Shown: piece after piece, positions 1 through 5,849 of the stretch | Layout of the letters: each line of letters opens with the position of its first letter | Numbering within the stretch: the stretch's first letter is position 1 | Assembly (NCBI GenBank): GCA_017462125.1 | Contig: JAFTRQ010000184.1 | Span: forward strand, 1 to 24,620 | DNA from: Clostridia bacterium | Lineage (GTDB): Bacteria; Bacillota_A; Clostridia; Oscillospirales; CAG-272 | DNA length: 24,620 nucleotides | Direction of reading: 5' to 3' | The notes under the pieces: model-generated | Told to the model about the DNA's origin: nothing | The model's input: the letters and a program-made list of their open reading frames with translations, nothing else | Database searches by the model: none | Program-made: the position numbers and the translations under genes

Positions 1-276
1 CTCAGTCTCAGTGGGCTCTTCAGTGGGCTCCTCTGTAGGCTCCTCGGTGGGTGCCTCAGTGGGCTCTTCTGTAGGCTCCTCAGTGGGTGCCTGTGTGGGT
101 TCCTCTGTAGGCTCCTCGGTGGGCTCCTCAGTAGGCTTTTCTGTTGCCTGCTCTACAGGTGCATCTGTAGTAACAGTTGTATCGTCCTCAACGGGATCGC
201 CGCATGCGAACAGCGAGAGAGCCATTGCGATCGATACGATGATAAGAGTCAGCTTAAACCATGTACTCTTTTTCAT
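1..276 (-). CDS. Lipoprotein with PTEE-repeat linker (3' end outside window)
   Basis: The first 92 codons of a leftward gene that runs off the left edge. The ATG (274-276) follows an AGGAGG ribosome binding site. Residues 1-24 form a signal peptide (MKKS, then a hydrophobic core) ending in a lipobox, SLFAC, so Cys25 should be lipidated and the protein anchored outside the membrane. Residues 26-47 are acidic and Thr-rich. From about residue 48 to the edge the protein is a tandem PTEE/PTEA/PTQA repeat, a typical unstructured spacer that holds a distal domain away from the membrane. That functional domain lies outside the window, so the role (binding protein, enzyme or adhesin) cannot be told. 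An open frame on the opposite strand over the same repeats is a shadow: it lacks the signal peptide and ribosome binding site logic seen here. Confidence 0.85.
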   Translation of the reverse strand, partial: MKKSTWFKLTLIIVSIAMALSLFACGDPVEDDTTVTTDAPVEQATEKPTEEPTEEPTEEPTQAPTEEPTEEPTEAPTEEPTEEPTEEPTETE

Positions 277-327
277 GTTGTGGATTCCTCCTAAAAAATA
301 TTTTGATAGATTAGAAGTGAAAAGCGC

Positions 328-363
328 GCGTTCGCCCACATATCGGGATATGCGGAAAAACGC
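328..363 (-). other. Hairpin in the leader of the PTEE lipoprotein gene
   Basis: Two stacked helices flank a 3/3 internal loop: GCGTT (359-363 read leftward) pairs with AACGC (328-332), and CCGCATAT pairs with ATATGTGG around a 4-nt loop, with one G-U pair. It lies about 20-60 nt downstream of the predicted transcription start and 50 nt upstream of the start codon. It has no U-tract, so it looks like a stabilising or regulatory leader structure rather than a terminator. No known riboswitch class is recognised. Confidence 0.45.
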
Positions 364-391
364 AAGCCTTCATCAAATATCTATTGATAAT

Positions 392-420
392 ATAATACCA
401 CTTTTTTTGCGCTTTGTCAA
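392..420 (-). promoter_or_regulatory. SigA-type promoter for the PTEE lipoprotein gene
   Basis: Read leftward: TTGACA (415-420), a 17-bp spacer and TATTAT (392-397). The predicted start is near 385, giving a leader of about 110 nt. This is one base from consensus with ideal spacing. Confidence 0.8.
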
Positions 421-767
421 CCACGAAATGCAAAAATGATGTATCTTTGTGAAAAAAGGCAACGATGTAAAGCAATTTGCACAAAAAAACAAAGGTGGTT
501 ACACAAGGTGTCCGCATCGTGCGAATTTCCTTTTGCGAATTGGTAATTTGAATTGCGAGGTTTGTTGCCCGATTGTATCGTTTGGCGCTTGCTTTGCTCC
601 GGAAATTGGATAATGGATCAGATAAACCGCGCGATCAAGCAAGTGTTCGGTCGGTAATTTTGGCGTCTTTAAATTTTGATAACGATAAAAATAAACAATA
701 CGTAGAAAAATCAACAATGAATAGAAATGTCGGGTGAAGCAAAGACAACGCGACGCGAAAGTGAAGC
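421..767. other. Intergenic stretch with no recognised feature
   Basis: About 350 bases between the lipoprotein promoter and the terminator-like hairpin after the membrane-protein gene. The leftward open frames here (68 and 91 codons) lack a convincing ribosome binding site and have no recognisable protein features, so I do not call them genes. I see no further promoter or repeat. Confidence 0.5.
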
Positions 768-795
768 AAGGCATCCGATAATTTTCGGATGCCTT
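768..795 (-). terminator. Terminator-like hairpin after the membrane-anchored protein gene
   Basis: An 11-bp perfect stem (768-778 with 785-795, arm AAGGCATCCGA) with a 6-nt loop, 9 bases past the stop codon. The tract that follows in the leftward direction is only moderately T-rich (CTTGCTTCACTTTC), so termination may be imperfect. Confidence 0.55.
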
Positions 796-804
796 GAAAA
801 ACCG

Positions 805-1629
805 TTATTTTGTATACTCTTCCAATGCGTTAACGTCATTTTTGGAGAGCTTATAGCTGATATTATCGTCCTCGTAATAGTAGATCAGCAGAGAGCCGTA
901 TGGGGTCTCCTCGTAATTTTTATCTCCAACGTAATAGATGTCAACGTATATTGCCAACACGCTGTCATCGATCACAGCGTTGTCAAAAATGAATTTCCTG
1001 TAATTGTACAGCGTTTTTTGATAAGACACGGGGTCGCCCGTCGGGAAGAAGCGCTCGTAGCGCACAGCCTCGGGAGTTTTTCCGTCATTATCGTCGGGGT
1101 TGTCGGGAGTCAGATCGTACATAAACGTCAAGGTGACGTCGTAAAGGTCATCTTCGCGTGAGAGGTCGGGAATGATCTCTTTGATATGATTAAGCGGATT
1201 GGCTATATCAATCTCGCGAGCGGCCTCGATAGCTTCCGAATGAGTTTGGAAGCTATTGCCTTTGACCTCGTAATATTTGTAATCCTCGGCGGTATGCTTT
1301 ACCGTGCTGTTGTTGTAGCGAAGCACAAACTGTATCTGGTCGGCTTCCTTGATGATACGTGTGCCGCCGTTGGCAAAATATCCGTAGTTTTTGTCACTCT
1401 CTTGCGTGTATTCGTTCTGATCCTGATAGTAGACCGTCAGCTTATCTCCGTATTCTTTGTATGCTTCGCAAAGCGTATCGTTTGGGGTGATCGTTTTCAT
1501 AGGCTTGGGATCGATGTTCCTGTCGATGATGCGCCAAGCAATCAAGCAGACTACTCCGATTATGACGAGAGAGCACAGCCCCTTGAATATAAATCCCGCG
1601 ATCCTCCAGCCGTATTTTCCGTGTGCCAT
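805..1629 (-). CDS. Membrane-anchored protein of unknown function
   Basis: 274 residues, family not recognised. Residues 1-9 are short and basic (MAHGKYGWR). Residues 10-33 form one hydrophobic helix (FIFKGLCSLVIIGVVCLIAW), giving an N-in, C-out single-pass topology without a lipobox. The rest (about 240 residues) is hydrophilic, rich in Asp, Tyr and Asn, and ends in a run of alternating Tyr/Ile strands, suggesting a beta-rich extracytoplasmic domain. The start follows GAAGGA at 10-nt spacing and lies 25 bases after the ruvX stop, so the two genes are probably one transcript. Co-transcription with ruvX is not enough to assign a role. Confidence 0.75.
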   Translation of the reverse strand: MAHGKYGWRIAGFIFKGLCSLVIIGVVCLIAWRIIDRNIDPKPMKTITPNDTLCEAYKEYGDKLTVYYQDQNEYTQESDKNYGYFANGGTRIIKEADQIQFVLRYNNSTVKHTAEDYKYYEVKGNSFQTHSEAIEAAREIDIANPLNHIKEIIPDLSREDDLYDVTLTFMYDLTPDNPDDNDGKTPEAVRYERFFPTGDPVSYQKTLYNYRKFIFDNAVIDDSVLAIYVDIYYVGDKNYEETPYGSLLIYYYEDDNISYKLSKNDVNALEEYTK

Positions 1630-1654
1630 AATTATCTATCCTTCAAATCGTATT

Positions 1655-2122
1655 TCAAGTCATATTCTTCAGCCTGTCCAGCGCATTTTGCAGAATGATC
1701 TGCGCTGACAGGGTGTCGATGACCTGCTTTCTTTTCTGACCTCTTGTGTCGGTCTCATTGAGATATCTTGACGCAGCCATGGTCGTCATTCTCTCGTCAA
1801 GCATAACGATGGGCAATGATGCCGTCGTTTCGTCCTCCGCGAGGATCTCACCCAGAATGCGGGCGAACTTTTCGGCGTGCTCCGCGCGAGGGCCGTGACT
1901 TCCGTCCATATTGATGGGAAGCCCCACAACCACTCCGCCCGTGATCTTTTCTTCCTTGATGATCTCGGCAATCTTCGCAGCAGTCCTCTGCATACCGCCC
2001 ACGCTTATCTGATAGAGCCCCGTGGCAACTATCCGATTTTTGTCGCAGGTGGCAAGTCCGGTTCTTTTGTCGCCGAAGTCGACGCCGATGAGTCTGCCTT
2101 GGGTTTGTAATAATCGTTGCAT
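1655..2122 (-). CDS. ruvX: Putative pre-16S rRNA nuclease / Holliday junction resolvase-like protein RuvX (YqgF)
   Basis: 155 residues, the usual YqgF length (about 140-150). The RNase H-like fold is visible: strand 1 with the catalytic Asp (GVDFGDKRTG, residues 13-22), VVVGLPINMDG in the middle and the third acidic motif LDERMTT, followed by a K-rich segment and a terminal helix. YqgF proteins mature the 5' end of 16S rRNA in E. coli, and a Holliday junction role was proposed from the fold. The ATG follows AGAGGT. In many Firmicutes the gene sits with alaS and yrzL-like genes. Here the downstream partner is an unknown membrane-anchored protein. No strong promoter is seen directly upstream, where the 2183-2361 element separates it from the RNHCP gene. 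Confidence 0.93.
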   Translation of the reverse strand: MQRLLQTQGRLIGVDFGDKRTGLATCDKNRIVATGLYQISVGGMQRTAAKIAEIIKEEKITGGVVVGLPINMDGSHGPRAEHAEKFARILGEILAEDETTASLPIVMLDERMTTMAASRYLNETDTRGQKRKQVIDTLSAQIILQNALDRLKNMT

Positions 2123-2236
2123 TTTTACCTCTGTAAATTAATAAGTAACTAAGCTTTAAATTGCGATTTAGCGGTGAGGACGCGTGCCTCCGGTTAGCAT
2201 TGCGCTTACGCGCAAGCTGGGCAAAAACTTTCTATG

Positions 2237-2265
2237 AACCACGAATTTTTTCAAAATTCGTGGTT
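2237..2265. repeat. 13-bp perfect inverted repeat
   Basis: AACCACGAATTTT (2237-2249) and its exact inverse (2253-2265) around a 3-nt loop, inside the 2183-2361 element. There is no clear U-tract on either side, so it is not a standard intrinsic terminator. Confidence 0.6.
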
Positions 2266-2300
2266 GAAAAGGATAAAATGGCTACACAATAACTATATTT

Positions 2301-2361
2301 TGAAAGTTTTTGAAGTTCTTAGAAACTTTTTTCAAAAAGTTTCTAAGCCGCCGGAGGCACG
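2301..2361. repeat. Stem-loop repeat, copy A
   Basis: The layout is an AAAGTTTTTG box, then a 14-bp perfect stem (2318-2331 with 2334-2347, arm CTTAGAAACTTTTT), then CCGCCGGAGGCA. The same order recurs at 12450-12505 with paired base changes in the stem, and related stem-loops occur at 12313, 13198 and 16657. Confidence 0.65.
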
Positions 2362-2376
2362 TATCCCACTAACGAA

Positions 2377-2712
2377 TCAAAATTTAAAATCGACGCTAGT
2401 GAGTTTAATAAGCAGCTTTATACTGTCGGGCTGATTTTTCGCCTCGTGCGCCGCCTTGTTGCGGTGGATCTCACCGCAGCCCGTGCATTTGTGGATGATG
2501 ATATAGCCCTTTTTCGGGTCTGTTACCACCTTGACGGGCTCCATGGGAGCGCGGCACTCGCAAGCTCTGTCTCCCGGGTTGATGTCCACGTGGAGCGACC
2601 AAAGACAGAAGGGGCAGTGATTGCGCGAGGTATAGCCCAAGGGCTCCACTTCTTTGCCGCAGTGAGCGCAGATAAACCCGTTGTCGTTTTTCGAAAAGCG
2701 TTTCTGTTCCAT
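2377..2712 (-). CDS. RNHCP domain protein (small zinc-ribbon-like protein)
   Basis: 111 residues. It carries the signature RNHCPxC (residues 30-36) that names the RNHCP family, plus paired cysteines C15/C18, C33/C36, C51/C53 and C76/C79, which could bind two metal ions in a zinc-ribbon arrangement. The family's function is not established, and many members are short free-standing proteins in Firmicutes and Actinobacteria. The last 20 residues (KLLIKLTSVDFKF) fall outside the cysteine core. The start lies 1 base after the stop of the upstream deacetylase gene, so it is almost certainly translated from the same leftward transcript as the deacetylase and alpha-galactosidase. That link is positional, not evidence of a role in sugar use. 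Confidence 0.88.
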   Translation of the reverse strand: MEQKRFSKNDNGFICAHCGKEVEPLGYTSRNHCPFCLWSLHVDINPGDRACECRAPMEPVKVVTDPKKGYIIIHKCTGCGEIHRNKAAHEAKNQPDSIKLLIKLTSVDFKF

Positions 2713-2713
2713 A

Positions 2714-3562
2714 TTATCTGATTTTTACAGTCTCACCGGGAGCGACCTTGACGTTCACGTTGCCCGAGGAGAACCAAACGGTCTGCGCCGTGGGGTTATA
2801 GACAACGTTGCCATTGGACGAGAACTGAAGCGCGCGATATGCCTCCACGTATTCGTAAACCTGCATATTGTTGGCGTACCAAACGTCGTCGCGGTTGCCG
2901 ATAGCCTCTGCGAATTTTTCGATGACCTCCCAGTTGTTGTTGGTGTCAAACTCGTAGGTGTGACCCCAGAGATAGAAAAGTCTGGAATGGGGGTATCTGA
3001 AGGGCTCGTTGAGGAATGCGTCAACAAGCTGCATAAGCTCGGGCGCATTGTGATGGCAGGTTGTGGGCATACGAAGCCAATCTGTAGGAATATCAAATCT
3101 TTTTGTTGCGACAGTTGTGCGCGCGTAAAGAACACCGCAGTTGCGCAGGGTCTCAACGACCTGATCGCTCGTCGTTCCAAAGGGATAAGCATGACCCTTG
3201 ATCACGTTACCGAACATCTCCTCAAGACATTTTCTGTCCTCGACGATCTCGTAAGCTACCATTTCGGAGGGGATCTTGTCAAGGAAGGGATGGCTGTAGC
3301 CGTGGGTGGCTACCTCGTGGCCATTCTCGATCGCCTTTGAATAGACCTCGATTGCCTCGCGGCGTGCCATTCTGCGGTGGATCTGACCCTCCGCGTAGCT
3401 TCTTTCGTCCTCCTCAAAGGAATAGCCGTTTATATTAAAGGTGCACTTGATGCCGTGTTTGTCAAGTGTTTCGATCATACGGATGTCCTGCTGAACGCCG
3501 TCGTCGTAGCTGAGAGTAAGTGCCTTCTTTTTTCCGTCGGGAAATTGCATGTAGTTCATCAT
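2714..3562 (-). CDS. Polysaccharide deacetylase family protein (NodB/CE4-like)
   Basis: 282 residues. CE4 motifs are present: motif 1 TLSYDDG (residues 16-22, Asp20/Asp21), motif 2 THGYSH (His87 and His91, the H-x3-H metal pair) and a motif 3-like YPFGT (126-130). These enzymes remove N- or O-acetyl groups from glycans with one divalent metal. There is no signal peptide, so it probably acts on intracellular sugars or on an export-independent substrate. The C-terminal 45 residues look like a small beta domain (ending GNVNVKVAPGETVKIR). The gene starts 17 bases after the GH36 stop and ends 1 base before the RNHCP start, which places it in a galactosidase operon. The start could be either of two adjacent ATGs (3562 or 3559). 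An AAAGGA lies about 12 nt upstream. Confidence 0.88.
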   Translation of the reverse strand: MMNYMQFPDGKKKALTLSYDDGVQQDIRMIETLDKHGIKCTFNINGYSFEEDERSYAEGQIHRRMARREAIEVYSKAIENGHEVATHGYSHPFLDKIPSEMVAYEIVEDRKCLEEMFGNVIKGHAYPFGTTSDQVVETLRNCGVLYARTTVATKRFDIPTDWLRMPTTCHHNAPELMQLVDAFLNEPFRYPHSRLFYLWGHTYEFDTNNNWEVIEKFAEAIGNRDDVWYANNMQVYEYVEAYRALQFSSNGNVVYNPTAQTVWFSSGNVNVKVAPGETVKIR

Positions 3563-3579
3563 AATAATTCATTTTCCTT

Positions 3580-5637
3580 TCAAAGTTCTATTTCAAGCAT
3601 TCTCGCTTGGATATCCTCGGTAAAGCTTATGCAAAGATTGCCGCCTTCGAGCTTGTATTCAATTGCGCTGCAGGTGGGATAAGCAACCTTTGCGGACTTT
3701 GGGGTAATGCCGTCAAGCGGGATTCGGACCATTCGCTCGCCGCCAAGATTCCAAACCGCAAGATAAAGCTTATCTTCGCAGAGAAGTCCCGATGCCACAA
3801 GCTTTTTGCCGAAATTGGTAAAGCCTATGGGCATATAGGGAAGAGCGGTCTTCTTTGCCTCGCGGATCGAGTTGTAATAGTCCACGCCTTCCTTGACGAG
3901 GGCAAATTTTTCTGCGTTCAAAAGCTCCAAGTGACTTGCAAGATGCATTCTGCCGAGGAAGCTGTTGATCATATTCATAATGATCTGCTCGTCGGAAACG
4001 TTTGCGTTGACCCACTCGCTCGTTGCGACAAAACCGTTTACCCAAGAATCAATGGGGTAGCTCCATACCGCCGCCTGCTCGGGATTGATCGCCGAGAGGA
4101 TGTTGCCCGCGATATAGGGGTATTTTTTATAGTTGACCTGATCTGAGGTGGAGACGATAGAGAAGTGAGACATCGTTTCGTAGTCCATTCTCATTCCACC
4201 CGAGGAGCAGGTCTCAAAAAGCACGTTCGGGAACCGAGAGCGAATGCTGTCGATCCATTCAAGATAAGCTCTCGCCGCGCTTTCCAGTCCCTCGCCGGGA
4301 GTGAGAGCGTCAACGTCGGTGCCGACAGCCACGTCCTGATTGTAGTCCATTTTGATGTATTCCGCGCCAAGGTCTTCGACCATATAGCGGATCGATTCGG
4401 TCAGATATGCGATCACCTTGGGGTGACGGAAATCTACGAAGCGGCGGTTGTGGATAACAATGGGCCTACCGTGACGGCAAAGGAAGCAGGTGTCGTCGTT
4501 ATAATAGTCGATGATAGCCGATTTCCAACCCACACTCTCGGGCTCGATCCAAAGTCCGGGCTTCATACCAAGGGATTTGATGTAATCCAAGGTTGCCTTG
4601 ACTCCGTGTGGAAATCGCGCCTTGCTTTCTCTCCAGCCGCCCACGTAGTGATAGATAATATCGGGGGAGCACTCATCGTGCCAGCCGCAGTCGATCACAT
4701 AGTATTCGACGCCTGTTTTCGCTACCACGGGCGCGTATTTTTTTACGTTTTCCTCGCAGGGGCCGTCCCAGGAGAGGTGCATATATTCGTTAAAAATTGT
4801 GGGAAGGCTTTCGTCGGCTACGCATCTGCCCGCGAAATGGCGGCGGTGCTTGGTCATCTCGCCGAGGGCCTCGTTCATAGTTTTACCGAAAGACAGGGAA
4901 ACGCTGACGGTTTCGTAAACCTCACCGGGGATCAGCTCCTTGCTCCAACCGCCGTTTGTAGCGTTTGCGCCGCCCATATAGAGGTAATAGCAACCGGGAA
5001 CAGCGCCTATTTCATAGTACCAGGAGTTGTTGCACTCGATCTGGAACATACAAAGCTCATTCTTAGTCTTGTCGTGAATGATACCCTGCGGCAGAGCCTC
5101 CTTTGTTGACCAGCTGCCTACGTTTAGGAAGGAGAGCTTCTTTTGATTCTGGGGAGAATCGGGGAAAAATCCGAGATGCGCAAAGGAGTCCGTAATGGGC
5201 TGACACTCGGCGTGATGGCTTTGAGTAAAGCGGGTAAAGTCGATCTGCTCGCTCTCCAAAGTCGAGCCTATGCCGTGAAGCACGAAGGACGAGACCTCTT
5301 CAAGGACGAAGGGGGCATCCGAGATGTTTTCAACGAAGGTTTTGACCCTTACGGCATCGCAATCACCGTAATTTGTGAAAACGGTAGTGACACGGACAAG
5401 CTCGCTTTCCTGAACGACGGTTAGCTTGCCGTCCGTCTCGTTGTGCGATATATATTTCAGCTTTTCCCCCTCGGAGGAATAGACCATTTTAACGCCCATG
5501 TGGCTTATTTTGTTCTCGCCCGCGATCTGAACCTCGATAAAGGAACGATGAGTGACTTGATTAAAGCTTCCAATCCTTGTTAAAAAGATCTGACCGTTAA
5601 GTATTTCAAAAGTAAGATTTGTAAAGTTAAATTCCAT
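3580..5637 (-). CDS. Alpha-galactosidase, glycoside hydrolase family 36
   Basis: 685 residues, slightly shorter than typical GH36 enzymes (about 720-730). An N-terminal beta-sandwich (about 1-270) is followed by a TIM barrel with VIDCGWH (314-320), GLWIEPESVG (361-370), the nucleophile motif KMDYNQ (Asp431), the substrate loop CSSGGMRMD (477-485) and the acid/base in TSDQ (Asp499), then a short C-terminal beta domain. Such enzymes release terminal alpha-1,6-galactose from melibiose, raffinose or galactomannan side chains. There is no signal peptide, so oligosaccharides must be imported, yet no transporter lies nearby. It heads a leftward operon with a deacetylase and an RNHCP gene, and is divergent from a GH2 beta-galactosidase. 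The ATG is preceded by GGAAGG. Confidence 0.95.
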   Translation of the reverse strand: MEFNFTNLTFEILNGQIFLTRIGSFNQVTHRSFIEVQIAGENKISHMGVKMVYSSEGEKLKYISHNETDGKLTVVQESELVRVTTVFTNYGDCDAVRVKTFVENISDAPFVLEEVSSFVLHGIGSTLESEQIDFTRFTQSHHAECQPITDSFAHLGFFPDSPQNQKKLSFLNVGSWSTKEALPQGIIHDKTKNELCMFQIECNNSWYYEIGAVPGCYYLYMGGANATNGGWSKELIPGEVYETVSVSLSFGKTMNEALGEMTKHRRHFAGRCVADESLPTIFNEYMHLSWDGPCEENVKKYAPVVAKTGVEYYVIDCGWHDECSPDIIYHYVGGWRESKARFPHGVKATLDYIKSLGMKPGLWIEPESVGWKSAIIDYYNDDTCFLCRHGRPIVIHNRRFVDFRHPKVIAYLTESIRYMVEDLGAEYIKMDYNQDVAVGTDVDALTPGEGLESAARAYLEWIDSIRSRFPNVLFETCSSGGMRMDYETMSHFSIVSTSDQVNYKKYPYIAGNILSAINPEQAAVWSYPIDSWVNGFVATSEWVNANVSDEQIIMNMINSFLGRMHLASHLELLNAEKFALVKEGVDYYNSIREAKKTALPYMPIGFTNFGKKLVASGLLCEDKLYLAVWNLGGERMVRIPLDGITPKSAKVAYPTCSAIEYKLEGGNLCISFTEDIQARMLEIEL

Positions 5638-5690
5638 AGTGAGAAGTACCTTCCGGAAGAAATTGGCGATTCATACAAAGCACCAATTAT

Positions 5691-5719
5691 ATAATACAAT
5701 AAAAGTGCCGATTTGTCAA
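5691..5719 (-). promoter_or_regulatory. SigA-type promoter for the alpha-galactosidase operon
   Basis: Read leftward: TTGACA (5714-5719), a 17-bp spacer and TATTAT (5691-5696). The predicted start is near 5684, about 46 nt upstream of the start codon. Confidence 0.82.
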
Positions 5720-5751
5720 TAAAATCGGGAGTTTTTCACGGATTTTTAACG

Positions 5752-5769
5752 AATTTATCAAAATAAATT
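5752..5769. promoter_or_regulatory. Candidate operator between the divergent galactosidase promoters
   Basis: AATTTAT (5752-5758) and ATAAATT (5763-5769) form a 7-bp inverted repeat around CAAA, 11 bases upstream of the GH2 -35 box and 32 bases upstream of the GH36 -35 box. The position fits a regulator shared by both operons, but the sequence is AT-rich and could be chance. No cre-like site is clear. Confidence 0.3.
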
Positions 5770-5780
5770 TGCTTTGTCTA

Positions 5781-5809
5781 TTGAAATGATTTTTCTCTTG
5801 TGGTAAAAT
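5781..5809 (+). promoter_or_regulatory. SigA-type extended -10 promoter for the beta-galactosidase gene
   Basis: TTGAAA (5781-5786), a 17-bp spacer and TAAAAT (5804-5809), with TGG directly before the -10 (extended -10). The predicted start is near 5816. Because the -10 covers the upstream in-frame ATG at 5808, that codon cannot be the start on this transcript, which supports the ATG at 5850. Confidence 0.8.
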
Positions 5810-5849
5810 GATTTTGAGCAAAAATACTCTCCCGAAAGGACATTCTGAA

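Larger units (their letters stand above)
2183..2361. repeat. MITE-like non-coding element with 11-bp terminal inverted repeats
   Basis: CGTGCCTCCGG at 2183-2193 is the exact inverse of CCGGAGGCACG at 2351-2361. The 179-bp interior has no gene but contains three hairpins: 2200-2215 (TTGCGC/GCGCAA), 2237-2265 (13-bp perfect stem) and 2318-2347 (14-bp perfect stem). The right half belongs to a stem-loop repeat family found again in this window. No target-site duplication is evident. Calling it a mobile element is an inference from architecture. Confidence 0.45.

Noticed and set aside
11..439. 142-codon + strand frame with GSSVG repeats
   Set aside because: It is the complement of the PTEE repeats. 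The leftward frame has a lipoprotein signal peptide, AGGAGG and a promoter.
499..774. 91-codon leftward frame between the lipoprotein and the membrane-anchored protein
   Set aside because: Biased, Tyr/Leu-rich translation without a ribosome binding site; it ends within AT-rich intergenic DNA.
5808..5849. Upstream ATG for the GH2 gene at 5808
   Set aside because: It lies within the -10 box of the predicted promoter and has no ribosome binding site; the ATG at 5850 has one.
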